Position numbers and translations under genes: made by a program. Below the pieces are notes generated by a model that did not search any database, was not told where the DNA came from, and saw only the letters and a program-made list of their open reading frames with translations. Positions 16,178 through 25,484 of a stretch of 64,000 nucleotides of DNA are shown here, one piece after another. The DNA is from Neiella holothuriorum (lineage in GTDB: Bacteria; Pseudomonadota; Gammaproteobacteria; Enterobacterales; Neiellaceae): positions 62,001 through 126,000 of the forward strand of contig NZ_JAHZSS010000004.1 in assembly GCF_019457915.1 (NCBI RefSeq), read 5' to 3'. Positions within the stretch are counted from its first letter, which is position 1; every line of letters begins with the position of its first letter.

Positions 16178-18328
16178 TTAACCGCTCGACTCGTCATAAA
16201 ATGTCTGCTCAGCATCGGCCATTTTCAGTAGCAAAGGACTCGGCTCAAAACGCTCACCGTGGACCGATTTGAGTGATTTGAGTTTGTTGACCAAGTTGGT
16301 GATGCCAAGACTATCCATATAACGGAACGGGCCACCTAAGAACGGTGGAAAACCGATGCCGAAAATCGCGCCAATATCGCCATCTCGAGGGTTTTGGATA
16401 ATGCCTTCTTCTAAACAGCGAGCGGCTTCATTTAACATCTGATAAACACAACGTTCGGTTAATTCTTGCTTACTGAGCAACGCCTTTGGCGTCACTGACA
16501 ACAGCGAATAGACATCATTATCAACGGGCTTCTTGCCCCGCTTAACGCCTTTGTATCGATAGAATCCGCGGCTGTTTTTCTTACCTTTGCGATCATCAGC
16601 AATGAGTTTGTCGAATGCCGATGGCGCCGCAAACCGCGGCCCTAAATGTTGTTCCAAAATAGGGGCAATTTTAGAACCCACATCAATGCCTACTTCATCA
16701 AGTAACTGCATAGGACCAACGGGGAAGCCAAACTGAGTTAAACAGCGATCAATTTGGTCAATTGGTTCGCCAGCCAGCAATAGCTGGGCAGCTTCATTGA
16801 CGTATAGCGCCAAAATTCGATTGACGTAAAAACCAGCTCCGTCCTTTACAACGATGGGCGTTTTCCCCTGGTGGCGGGCAAATGCTACGGTGGTCGCAAT
16901 CGTTTGCGCAGATGTTTTATCGTGGGCAATCACTTCCACCAACGGCATTTTATCGACCGGAGAGAAGTAATGCAGGCCAATAACATTTTCGGGACGAGCC
17001 GCTTTCTCGGCGATATCGGCAATCGGTAACGACGACGTGTTAGAGGCGAAAATAGCCGTCTCTGCACAATGCGCTTCTACATCAGCCACCATTTGATGTT
17101 TCAGATCGAGATCTTCAAACACCGCTTCCACCACAATATCCGCATCGTTGAGGCCGCGGTAGTCTATCGTGCCCGACAATTGAGCCATTTGCGCATTCGC
17201 TTGTGATGGTCGCATGAATCGGCGTTCGACTTGTTTTTGCAAGCGCTCATAGCTGTAATGCAACGCGTTGCTGATCCCTTGATGGCCAATATCTTTAATA
17301 CGGGTCGGAATACCTGCGCGAATCGCGGTGACGTTGGCAATGCCGCCGCCCATCAAACCACCTCCGAGCACTGCTGCTTTGCGAATAACTTTGGGCTCAG
17401 CATCAACGCCGCCAAATTCCTTTTTCATTTCAGTGGTTGCAAAAAACAGCTGACGTAAGCTGGCCGATTCAGGCGTCATGACAAGTTGACCAAATCGTGC
17501 GGCTTCAAGCTGCAAACCACGCTGCATGCCAAGTTGAACACCATGGGCAACCACGTCAACGATTGCCTCCGGTGCAGGGTAATTCCCTTTGGTTTTGGCC
17601 AGTAATTGCTTACGAGCCTGAGAAAATAGAACTTTACGCCCGAGCGCATTGGTTTCTAAGACTTGCCCCATCAAATCACGTTTAAGCACACGAGCGCTTG
17701 GTTTGCCTTGTTTGGCAAGTTTAATCGCCGTGGCTAATAAGATACTGCTGGGCACCATGTCATCCACCAACTTAGCTTTCAATGCTTGTTTGGCTCTAAG
17801 CTGTTTGCCTGTCAACATCATATCTAATGCTTTTGCGATCCCCACTAAACGTGGCAATCTCTGGGTGCCTCCACCGCCCGGAAGCAAGCCCAGCTGCACT
17901 TCGGGTAAACCAAGGCGGGTTTTGTCATGGTCGCTAATCACCCGCAGATGGCAGGCCATTGCTAACTCTAAGCCGCCGCCTAAACAAGTGCCGTGAATAG
18001 CCGCTACAACAGGAACTGGGAACTGTTCAATCTCAGCAAACACCTCATGGCCTTGTAATGCCAATGCTTCAGCTTCATCAGCCGTGCTGCAGGCATCAAG
18101 CATGGTAATGTCAGCACCGGCAATAAAGCTGTCATTCTTTCCGCTAAATAGCACCACGCCTTGTACGCTTTGATTGGCCATTTGCTGGCGAATCTGCTGC
18201 ATGACGAAGCGAATTTGAGAAGCAAATTCGGCTTTTAAGGTATTGACCGACTCGCCCGGCACATCCATGCGAACCATTGCAACATCTTGCTCAAAGCTCA
18301 GTTCAAATGCTTGTTTCACAGAGTCCAT
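16178..18328 (-). CDS. fadJ: Fatty acid oxidation complex subunit alpha FadJ
   Basis: The predicted 716-residue multifunctional protein carries enoyl-CoA hydratase and 3-hydroxyacyl-CoA dehydrogenase activities. The N-terminal crotonase domain (about 1-190) has [19 protein letters not shown]. The NAD-binding domain begins with [14 protein letters not shown] near 320, and ASNTSSLPI is in the HAD region. It pairs with FadI in a complex for beta-oxidation, in E. coli mainly under anaerobic conditions. Its ATG overlaps the fadI stop codon (TAATG). Length matches FadJ (about 714), and gene order fadI-fadJ next to sixA agrees. Confidence 0.96.
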   Translation of the reverse strand: MDSVKQAFELSFEQDVAMVRMDVPGESVNTLKAEFASQIRFVMQQIRQQMANQSVQGVVLFSGKNDSFIAGADITMLDACSTADEAEALALQGHEVFAEIEQFPVPVVAAIHGTCLGGGLELAMACHLRVISDHDKTRLGLPEVQLGLLPGGGGTQRLPRLVGIAKALDMMLTGKQLRAKQALKAKLVDDMVPSSILLATAIKLAKQGKPSARVLKRDLMGQVLETNALGRKVLFSQARKQLLAKTKGNYPAPEAIVDVVAHGVQLGMQRGLQLEAARFGQLVMTPESASLRQLFFATTEMKKEFGGVDAEPKVIRKAAVLGGGLMGGGIANVTAIRAGIPTRIKDIGHQGISNALHYSYERLQKQVERRFMRPSQANAQMAQLSGTIDYRGLNDADIVVEAVFEDLDLKHQMVADVEAHCAETAIFASNTSSLPIADIAEKAARPENVIGLHYFSPVDKMPLVEVIAHDKTSAQTIATTVAFARHQGKTPIVVKDGAGFYVNRILALYVNEAAQLLLAGEPIDQIDRCLTQFGFPVGPMQLLDEVGIDVGSKIAPILEQHLGPRFAAPSAFDKLIADDRKGKKNSRGFYRYKGVKRGKKPVDNDVYSLLSVTPKALLSKQELTERCVYQMLNEAARCLEEGIIQNPRDGDIGAIFGIGFPPFLGGPFRYMDSLGITNLVNKLKSLKSVHGERFEPSPLLLKMADAEQTFYDESSG

Positions 18329-19635
18329 TACTCCACCTCCACAATCATGGCAGCACCCAAACCGCCAGCAGCGCAGGCAGTGGTTAGCCCCAAACCACCA
18401 CCGCGGCGTTTGAGTTCGTGGAGTGTTTGCGTAATCATTCGAGCCCCCGTAGCGGCAAACGGGTGGCCATAAGCAATAGAGCCACCATTAACGTTAAATT
18501 TATCCGTGTCGATATCACCTATCGCATTGGCTAATCCAAGCTTTTCTTCAGCGAACGTGGCCGAGCCAAACATTTTTACATTGGCTAGGGTTTGAGCGGC
18601 AAACGCTTCGTGCATGTCAATCAAGGTCAAGTCATTGAGCGATAGTCCGGCTCGCTGCAAGGCTATTGGCGTAGCATAACTTGGCCCCATCAACATGTCT
18701 TGCCAGACATCAATCGCACTAAAACCGTAAGAGCGAAGATAGCCAAGCGGTTCATAGCCTAGCGCTTTGGCTTTTGACTCCGCCATTAACACCACCGCTG
18801 CGGCACCGTCGGTTAGCGGCGTACTATTGGCCGCGGTCACAGTACCGTGGCGTTTATCGAAAGCAGGTCGCAGCTTGGCGTAGGAAGCGAGATCTGAATT
18901 AGCTCGAACAACATTGTCTTGCTCAATAAAACTTTTGAAAGGTGGGGTATGAACAGCCATGACTTGCTGATTCATTTTGCCGTCGGCCCAGGCTTGGCCT
19001 GCTAAGGTATGCGAACGGTGTGCTAATTGATCTTGCTCAGCGCGACTAATATTGTGAGTTTTAGCCATTTGCTCTGCCGTATCGCCCATGCTCAAGCCAG
19101 TAGAATACTCGGCCACTGCAGGCGGCACTGGCAATAGGTGTTTTAGCCTGAGTTGTTTTAAGATTTTCCAACGCTGGCCCAAGGTTCGGGCTTTATTCAA
19201 ATCAACCAACGCGCCGGCAAGCTTCTTTGAGACGCCAATGGGCAACACCGATGACGAATCCGCCCCGCCGGCAATTCCAACGCTAGTGTGGCCAACCATA
19301 ATGCTCTCAGCGACGTTGGCGATGGCTTGAAAACTCGTCGCACAAGCGCGTGACACGCTATAAGCGTCCGTATTCACATCCATTCCGGTGGCCAGAACAA
19401 TTTCGCGGGCAATATTTGGCGCTTCTGGCATTTGTACGACCTGACCAAAAACCAAGAGCTCAATTTCCTTTGCCGATAAACCCAGTCGAGTCACCAATTC
19501 TTGCACCACAATTTGGCCGAGATCTACCGCCGGAATATGGTGAAAGGCAGTAGCCTGTTTCGCAAATGGCGTGCGTAACCCATCGACAATGGCAATACGA
19601 TCACCGGCGCCTGTTTTGAGTACGGCGTTGGACAT
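18328..19635 (-). CDS. fadI: Acetyl-CoA acyltransferase FadI (3-ketoacyl-CoA thiolase)
   Basis: The predicted 435-residue thiolase is the second subunit of the FadIJ complex. The nucleophilic Cys is C98 in SVSRACATS; the catalytic His is in [13 protein letters not shown] and the second Cys in [10 protein letters not shown]. It cleaves 3-ketoacyl-CoA to acetyl-CoA and a shortened acyl-CoA. Length matches FadI (436) rather than FadA (about 387). Upstream lie FadR-like and PsrA-like sequences, consistent with fatty-acid control. Confidence 0.96.
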   Translation of the reverse strand: MSNAVLKTGAGDRIAIVDGLRTPFAKQATAFHHIPAVDLGQIVVQELVTRLGLSAKEIELLVFGQVVQMPEAPNIAREIVLATGMDVNTDAYSVSRACATSFQAIANVAESIMVGHTSVGIAGGADSSSVLPIGVSKKLAGALVDLNKARTLGQRWKILKQLRLKHLLPVPPAVAEYSTGLSMGDTAEQMAKTHNISRAEQDQLAHRSHTLAGQAWADGKMNQQVMAVHTPPFKSFIEQDNVVRANSDLASYAKLRPAFDKRHGTVTAANSTPLTDGAAAVVLMAESKAKALGYEPLGYLRSYGFSAIDVWQDMLMGPSYATPIALQRAGLSLNDLTLIDMHEAFAAQTLANVKMFGSATFAEEKLGLANAIGDIDTDKFNVNGGSIAYGHPFAATGARMITQTLHELKRRGGGLGLTTACAAGGLGAAMIVEVE

Positions 19636-19747
19636 GAAAAGCTCCCGTTTTATTCAGTTCACGTTAAAGGTGTTACTGCGTTTTGTTTTTAGCGTAGCGA
19701 CTTGCGCGACGCCGTTGATTGTCACAGCATTTATTATTTTCAGCCAG

Positions 19748-19762
19748 ACAGGTCTGACCTGT
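19748..19762. promoter_or_regulatory. FadR-like operator upstream of fadI
   Basis: ACAGGTCTGACCTGT is a palindrome around a single T. Its core GGTCTGACC matches the FadR core GGTCNGACC (known E. coli sites resemble TGGTCNGACCA). It lies 113 bases before the fadI start, a plausible position for repression relieved by acyl-CoA. A second candidate sits at fadL. Confidence 0.55.
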
Positions 19763-19794
19763 TGAGTTTGAGTGTATCAGGATAATCCCGATTT

Positions 19795-19808
19795 TAAACA
19801 CTTGTTTT
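19795..19808. promoter_or_regulatory. PsrA-like palindrome upstream of fadI
   Basis: TAAACACTTGTTTT contains AAAC-N4-GTTT, compatible with the PsrA consensus (G/C)AAAC-N2-4-GTTT(G/C), but the flanking G/C are missing. PsrA represses beta-oxidation genes in several Alteromonadales and pseudomonads. AT-rich sites of this type arise by chance, so it is weak. Confidence 0.3.
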
Positions 19809-19965
19809 GATTTTGCAGAAAATATGGTGATCTTGTTCGGAAAACCGCGAGCTGTTGCACACTCGCCTCAGCTAAGGTAGAACTAATGGCGAACGCTGGA
19901 CGAATCCGTTCAGACAAGGTAAAAATACCGCCCTAAGATAACTTCGGAATGCCAATCTCAATATT

Positions 19966-20919
19966 ATGAAACAGGCTTTTGACGCTTTAGCGCGCTACAT
20001 GAGCACGCAAATTATTGGTCAACCAGATTTGGTTGAAAATATGCTGGTCGCCTTATTGGCAGAAGGTCACATTTTAGTGGAAGGGCCGCCAGGCCTTGCG
20101 AAAACTCGCGCCGTCAAAGCATTATCTGACGGCATCGAAGGTGACTTTCAGCGCATCCAATTTACGCCAGATTTATTACCTGCCGATTTAACCGGCTCAG
20201 ACATCTACCGACCAGAAGATGGTAGCTTCCAATTCCAGCCGGGGCCTTTGTTTCACCCGCTCGTTCTGGCGGATGAGATTAACCGTGCTCCAGCCAAGGT
20301 TCAGTCGGCCTTGCTCGAAGCCATGGCTGAGCAACAGATCACTGTCGGTGGTAACACCTACCCACTACCCGACTTGTTTATGGTAATGGCAACGCAGAAC
20401 CCCATTGAACAAGAAGGCACTTACCCGTTGCCAGAAGCTCAGCTCGACCGCTTTTTAATGCACTTGAGCTTAGATTACCCCGATGCAGATGTTGAACAAC
20501 AAATCCTGCAATTGAATCGAGCAGAGGCACAAAGTAAACCTGCCGAGCCAGTAACCCCAATGTCGACAGAGACATTATTTGCTGCTCGACAAGAAACCTT
20601 GGCACTTCACATGGCTGACTCGGTTGAACGCTATTTGGTTGAGCTTATTGTTGCCACGCGTCAACCAAAACGCTACAGCCAAGAACTTGCCCAATGGCTA
20701 AGTTATGGCGTGTCGCCACGCGCTTCAATTGCATTGGAGCGCTGCGCCCGAGCCCATGCATGGTTGCAAGGTCACGATTTTGTAGCACCAGATAATATTC
20801 AAGCGGTGTTCCCAAATGTTATGCGTCACCGCTTGCTATTAAGCTATCAAGCCGAAGCCAGCGGCGTTAGCGCAGACGCCATTGTGCAACAGCTACTTCA
20901 GTTGGTGCCGGCTCCCTAA
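19966..20919 (+). CDS. MoxR-family AAA+ ATPase
   Basis: The predicted 317-residue AAA+ protein has Walker A GPPGLAKT (40-47) and Walker B LADEINRAP near 104. MoxR proteins act as chaperones that activate or insert metal-dependent VWA proteins. It is the first gene of a tight six-gene cluster (MoxR, DUF58, DUF4381, two VWA proteins, BatD) in which four of five junctions overlap. Clusters of this make-up are known as Bat (aerotolerance) operons and are linked to envelope stress resistance. Confidence 0.93.
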   Translation: MKQAFDALARYMSTQIIGQPDLVENMLVALLAEGHILVEGPPGLAKTRAVKALSDGIEGDFQRIQFTPDLLPADLTGSDIYRPEDGSFQFQPGPLFHPLVLADEINRAPAKVQSALLEAMAEQQITVGGNTYPLPDLFMVMATQNPIEQEGTYPLPEAQLDRFLMHLSLDYPDADVEQQILQLNRAEAQSKPAEPVTPMSTETLFAARQETLALHMADSVERYLVELIVATRQPKRYSQELAQWLSYGVSPRASIALERCARAHAWLQGHDFVAPDNIQAVFPNVMRHRLLLSYQAEASGVSADAIVQQLLQLVPAP

Positions 20920-21902
20920 TGAACTGGTGGCGCACGTCCAAACAGCAGTTACCCAAGCCCGATCTTGGTGATGGTGTTCATGTGTCGATGGAGGACTTGT
21001 TGGCTTGCCAAAAGCTAGCAGGCTTGCTCGCGCTGCGGCCAGATCCGCGCAATGTTGGCCGTCGTCACGGCCAATACCTGTCGCGTATGAAAGGCCGAGG
21101 TATGGAATTCAGCGAAGTTAGAGTCTATCAACAAGGCGATGACATCCGAGCCATAGACTGGCGCATTACTGCGCGCACCGGAAAGCCCCACACCAAACTC
21201 TATGACGAAGAACGAGAGCGCCCAATCTTTATCTTGTTGGACTTAAATGCCAGCATGAAATTTGGCGCCAGCTTGTACTTAAAGTCAGCTCAAGCTTGCT
21301 ATTTAGCCGCGGGGCTGGCGTGGTCGGCCTTTAGTGGCGGCGACCGCATCGGCATCGTAACAGCCACTTCTTCGGGCCTACGGGAAGTGCCCGCACGGCC
21401 TCGTCGGCAAGGTTTGACAGCCGTGCTCGAAACCATCGTAGAAAGTCACCAGCAGCTACTTCAGGCGCCCCCTGAACAAACGCTTGGTTCGTCGCTTGCC
21501 AGTGCCGCCGAACACCTAAGACGCCATGCCCACACCGGCGCATTGATCGCGGTGATTAGTGACTTCCAGCACATGGACGACGCAACTCGTCAAGGGCTGA
21601 GCTTGTTGAAGCGACATAATCAAGTCATGACGTTCCAATTATATGATCCGCTGGAGCAACAGCTCGCGGATGTTTGCCAGCACGATCTGTGCATTAGTGA
21701 TGGCAGTAATACAGGCAACCTGAACTTATCGAACAAAACAGTGCAGCAAAACTACCGCCAGTTTATTGAGCAGCGCCAGCGCATGCGCACAGACTCGCTA
21801 AGCCAGTTGAGCCGTCATCAATATCAGATCAATGCCGCCGTATCCCTTGAGCAACAGTTGCAGCAACACGGCCAGGTGAGTCCACCTGAGGGGGCATCAT
21901 GA
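20919..21902 (+). CDS. DUF58 domain protein of the Bat operon
   Basis: The predicted 327-residue cytoplasmic protein's ATG overlaps the moxR stop by one base. The DUF58 signature VYQQGDDIRAIDWRITARTGKP is present near 68-90 (quoted in parts: GDDIRAIDWR, then TARTGKP). The following YDEERERPIFILLDLNASM is a degenerate VWA-like stretch. DUF58 proteins accompany MoxR ATPases nearly everywhere; their biochemical role is not settled. Confidence 0.9.
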   Translation: MNWWRTSKQQLPKPDLGDGVHVSMEDLLACQKLAGLLALRPDPRNVGRRHGQYLSRMKGRGMEFSEVRVYQQGDDIRAIDWRITARTGKPHTKLYDEERERPIFILLDLNASMKFGASLYLKSAQACYLAAGLAWSAFSGGDRIGIVTATSSGLREVPARPRRQGLTAVLETIVESHQQLLQAPPEQTLGSSLASAAEHLRRHAHTGALIAVISDFQHMDDATRQGLSLLKRHNQVMTFQLYDPLEQQLADVCQHDLCISDGSNTGNLNLSNKTVQQNYRQFIEQRQRMRTDSLSQLSRHQYQINAAVSLEQQLQQHGQVSPPEGAS

Positions 21903-22483
21903 CGTGGTTACTCACCACGGCGGCCACCGCCGCTCAGCCCGCTGCTGAGACGCAACTGCCGATTAAAGACATCATGATTGCGCAAGCGGTTTCTTGGTGG
22001 CCCTTAGCTCCCGGCTGGTGGGTGCTGATAGCGCTCGTCATGTTGGCAATAGTTGCGATGGCATGGCAGTTAATCCGACGCCACCAAAAACAAGCAATCA
22101 GCCGCCTTGCTGTTGCCCGAGTCACTAGCTGGCAACCTGCTGAGGTCACTGCCGAGCAATGCAACGCACTACTCAAGGCCGTAGCCCTTCACTATGCCCG
22201 ACCGGAGCAAACAGAAGCGCTTGGCGCTTTATCGGGTACCGCATGGCTCAATTGGTTACAAGCCAGCACGCCAAATAAACACAAATCAGCTGTTGAGGCC
22301 ATGTGTCAGGCGCTGGAGACTAATCTCTATCAGCCGGCAAAACTAACTTCTGAGCATCAGCAATTATTGCTTAATGGTGCCCAGCAGTGGCTTCAACACA
22401 GCTGGCAACAGATCCCGCGAACACCATTCGAAGCGTACCAGCCGGTTGCTAAACAGCCTGCCACAGCAGAGGTGTCATCATGA
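21899..22483 (+). CDS. DUF4381 membrane protein of the Bat operon
   Basis: The predicted 194-residue protein overlaps DUF58 by 4 bases (ATGA). One membrane helix (about 37-58, PLAPGWWVLIALVMLAIVA) is followed by a basic cytoplasmic domain with repeated helices. The PLAPGWWVL motif and the location match DUF4381 proteins of Bat operons. The function is unknown; it probably bridges the membrane VWA partners and the cytoplasmic MoxR/DUF58 pair. Confidence 0.85.
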   Translation: MTWLLTTAATAAQPAAETQLPIKDIMIAQAVSWWPLAPGWWVLIALVMLAIVAMAWQLIRRHQKQAISRLAVARVTSWQPAEVTAEQCNALLKAVALHYARPEQTEALGALSGTAWLNWLQASTPNKHKSAVEAMCQALETNLYQPAKLTSEHQQLLLNGAQQWLQHSWQQIPRTPFEAYQPVAKQPATAEVSS

Positions 22484-23472
22484 TGGCGCTTGCCTGGCCT
22501 TGGTTGCTGTTATTGTTTCCGCTGCCGTTGTTATATCGTCGTTTACGTTCACCACAAGCACGCCAGCACCTAAAACTAGTGATGCCAAGTGCCATGCCAC
22601 TGGTGGCAGAGCAAACCAACCAACAAGGTAATCGCGTCGCTTTAGTTGGGCTTTGGCTTATTTGGGCATTGTTGCTACTCGCGCTAGCTCGGCCACAATG
22701 GCAAGGTGAGCCCATCGGGCGACCGCTTGAAGGACGCGACCTCATGGTTGCCGTTGACTTATCCGGCTCGATGGCACAAGAAGACATGCAAGTTGGCAAT
22801 CACATGGTTGACCGGCTCAGTGTCGTCAAATTAGTCCTCAAAGAATTCATTGAACGGCGCCAAGGTGATCGCATCGGCTTGGTGTTGTTTGCTGATACCG
22901 CTTATTTGCAAGCTCCATTGACGTTCGATAGAACCACCGTTGCGACCTTTTTAGATGAAGCCGTTTTGGGGTTAGTCGGGCGTCAAACAGCCATTGGCGA
23001 TGCTATTGGCGTATCGGTTAAGCAAATGCTAAACCAGCAATCAACTCACCGCGTTTTGGTGCTATTAACCGATGGCGACAATACCTCAGGCAGCATGACA
23101 CCGGAAAAGGCCGTTGAGTTGGCACAGAAATACGGCGTGACCATTTACACCGTTGGTGTGGGTGCTGAAGTGATGGTTCGACGCTCGTTATTGGGGAGTC
23201 GCCGCGTTAACCCGTCAGCCGATCTCGACGAAGCGACTCTCAAACAAATTGCCCAAGCAACCGGGGGCCAATACTTCCGCGCCACCGATGCTGATAGCCT
23301 CGCGCAAATTTACCTGACCATCGATGCACTAGAGCCAGTTGCTAGTGACGAAACCTTTTTCCGTCCGGTGATCGATGTGTTTTTCTATCCGCTGGCGGCA
23401 GCTTTGTTTATTGCGACAGGTCTCATGCTCGTCAGTTATCGGCCGCAGCGCAGATCACAGGAGGCCCGTTAA
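22480..23472 (+). CDS. BatA-like VWA protein
   Basis: The predicted 330-residue inner-membrane protein overlaps the upstream gene by 4 bases. Membrane helices lie near 3-20, 54-70 and 300-320. The VWA domain between them has a complete metal-ion site start, DLSGS (D93, S95, S97), and a downstream LTDGDNTSG. The domain should face the periplasm. BatA-type proteins are presumed clients of the MoxR ATPase. Confidence 0.88.
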   Translation: MMALAWPWLLLLFPLPLLYRRLRSPQARQHLKLVMPSAMPLVAEQTNQQGNRVALVGLWLIWALLLLALARPQWQGEPIGRPLEGRDLMVAVDLSGSMAQEDMQVGNHMVDRLSVVKLVLKEFIERRQGDRIGLVLFADTAYLQAPLTFDRTTVATFLDEAVLGLVGRQTAIGDAIGVSVKQMLNQQSTHRVLVLLTDGDNTSGSMTPEKAVELAQKYGVTIYTVGVGAEVMVRRSLLGSRRVNPSADLDEATLKQIAQATGGQYFRATDADSLAQIYLTIDALEPVASDETFFRPVIDVFFYPLAAALFIATGLMLVSYRPQRRSQEAR

Positions 23473-25484
23473 TGGATTTTGTCTGGATCCGGCCTGAATG
23501 GCTGTGGGTACTCATTCCTTGGGGAATACTGGCGTTAATCACTATCCCCAAACAACAGCGCCAGTCGAATTTACAGCAGCTGGTAGCGCCACATTTGCAA
23601 ACGCAAGTATTAGAACTTCCCAAAGCCAGCAAAGGCCCGTTGCCGTTAACGTTATTCGCGTTATTACTAGCAATTATTGCCGGTTCTGGCCCCAGTTTTA
23701 GTAAGCAAAACGCGCCGTTAGTGACCAGCGAGCAGGCGCGCGTATTGATTTTAGATATGTCATTGTCTGTTTGGGCCACCGATATAAAACCCAACCGACT
23801 TGCCCGATTGCGCTACAAAGCCATCGACTTTGTCAACGCCACCCGCGGGGGTGAAACCGGCTTAATCGCATTTGCCGGCGATGCTTTTGTCATTAGTCCA
23901 ATGACTGGCGATGGCCGCACCCTAAGTACATTAATCAATTCGCTATCACCCGACATCATGCCGGCATATGGATCTCGCCCCGATAAAGCCATTGCTGAAG
24001 CGATTCGATTAATGCGACAAGCGGGACACCCAAGCGGCAGCATAGTGATGATGACGGACGGCATTTCAGAGCGGCGCGCCGCTGATATCACTGACTTATT
24101 GCAGTCAACAGATTACAGCTTAAGTCTGCTTCAAGTTGGCACCCCTGCTGGCGCACCGATTCAGTTGCCCAATGGCGAGTTATTGAAAAATAATCGAGGC
24201 GAAATTTCTATTCCCACCGCTGATCCAGGCATCGTCAAGTCCCTAGCCCGCCAAACCGGTGGTGTCGCAGTGCAGCTAACGGATTCAAATCGAGACATTA
24301 ACTATTTAGCCGATGTCACTCGCAATCAAGCGAGTAGCGATGCCGAGCGACAAGAATTAACAGCCGAAATCCGAGCCGATGCAGGCCCGTTTTTAATGAT
24401 TCTGATCGTGCCGATCATGTTACTGCTATTCCGCCAAGGTGCTCTAGTAGCGCTACTTTTGGTCGTAGTACTGCCCTCGCCATCAAGCCATGCCATGAGC
24501 TGGCAGGATTTATGGCAAACCAAACCTCAGCAAGGGCAACAAGCCTTTGACAACGGCGAGCATAAGGTAGCTGCAGAGCTGTTTGAACAGCCGATGCGCA
24601 AAGGAAGTGCTTATTATCGCGATGGCGATTACGACAATGCTGTGAAGCAGTTTGAGCAACTAACAGATGCCAATGGCCGTTATAACTTGGGTAATGCGCT
24701 CGCCCAGCAAGGCAAGTTGGACGAAGCCATCGAAGCTTACGAGCAAGCATTGGCACAACAACCCGACTTCGCAGAAGCTCAATACAACAAAGAGCTGTTA
24801 GAACAACTCAAACAGCAACAAGAGCAGCAGCAAGACAATCAACAAAATAATTCACAACAGTCGCAACAAGATCAGTCCGAGCAACAAAACGACGAACAGC
24901 AATCTCAGCAAGATTCTAATGATTCAGATTCACAATCGGATCAGCAGCAATCGGAGCAAAGTGATGATTCGAACTCGGATAAAAATGATGACGACTCAAA
25001 TGAAAACTCAGATAAAGATCAGCAATCGGATCAAGCCGAGAACGAGTCAAAGAACGAACAAGACAGTAGCAGCGATCAACAAGACGAGGCTCCGCAACAA
25101 AATGACGCGGATGATAGCTCGACAGATGAAAATAATGCGCAAAACGACAGCGACAATAGCGATCAACAAGACAGCGAATTGCAGTCCGACCTAGCAAACA
25201 AGCCTGAGCAACCCGAAGAGTCCGACCAAGGTCAACAACAGCAGGCCGCTCCTTCCCCTCAACCAACTGAGCCGGAGCAACAACAAACGCCTCAGCCAGT
25301 TGCACCGCAGACAGCAAGTGCAGCTGAAAACGATTCCGAAGGGGCTCCGGCAGAACCGATAAAAGATGTGCACCTTGAGCGATTACCTGATGATCCATCG
25401 GTACTGCTGCGTAATAAAATGCAATTGGAATATCAAAAACGCCAGGCCGCTGGCACCCTTGTGACAGAAGATGAGGTCTGGTAA
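23472..25484 (+). CDS. BatB/BatC-like fusion: VWA, TPR and long Gln/Asp/Ser-rich tail
   Basis: The predicted 670-residue protein overlaps batA by one base. Two helices near 9-27 and 58-72 precede a VWA domain with a DMSLS metal site (D95, S97, S99) and MMTDG. A further membrane segment near 300-338 and TPR repeats (about 370-455, YNLGNALAQQGKLDEAIEAY) follow. Residues about 455-620 are almost only Gln, Asp, Ser, Asn and Glu. BatB and BatC are separate proteins in some bacteria and fused in others. A long frame antisense to the low-complexity tract is a composition artefact. Confidence 0.85.
   Translation: MDFVWIRPEWLWVLIPWGILALITIPKQQRQSNLQQLVAPHLQTQVLELPKASKGPLPLTLFALLLAIIAGSGPSFSKQNAPLVTSEQARVLILDMSLSVWATDIKPNRLARLRYKAIDFVNATRGGETGLIAFAGDAFVISPMTGDGRTLSTLINSLSPDIMPAYGSRPDKAIAEAIRLMRQAGHPSGSIVMMTDGISERRAADITDLLQSTDYSLSLLQVGTPAGAPIQLPNGELLKNNRGEISIPTADPGIVKSLARQTGGVAVQLTDSNRDINYLADVTRNQASSDAERQELTAEIRADAGPFLMILIVPIMLLLFRQGALVALLLVVVLPSPSSHAMSWQDLWQTKPQQGQQAFDNGEHKVAAELFEQPMRKGSAYYRDGDYDNAVKQFEQLTDANGRYNLGNALAQQGKLDEAIEAYEQALAQQPDFAEAQYNKELLEQLKQQQEQQQDNQQNNSQQSQQDQSEQQNDEQQSQQDSNDSDSQSDQQQSEQSDDSNSDKNDDDSNENSDKDQQSDQAENESKNEQDSSSDQQDEAPQQNDADDSSTDENNAQNDSDNSDQQDSELQSDLANKPEQPEESDQGQQQQAAPSPQPTEPEQQQTPQPVAPQTASAAENDSEGAPAEPIKDVHLERLPDDPSVLLRNKMQLEYQKRQAAGTLVTEDEVW

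Larger units (their letters stand above)
19636..19965. other. 330-base divergent region between fadI and the MoxR operon
   Basis: It holds the promoters of fadIJ and of the MoxR operon, plus the FadR-like and PsrA-like palindromes listed separately. I see no coding frame or RNA gene. Confidence 0.6.
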
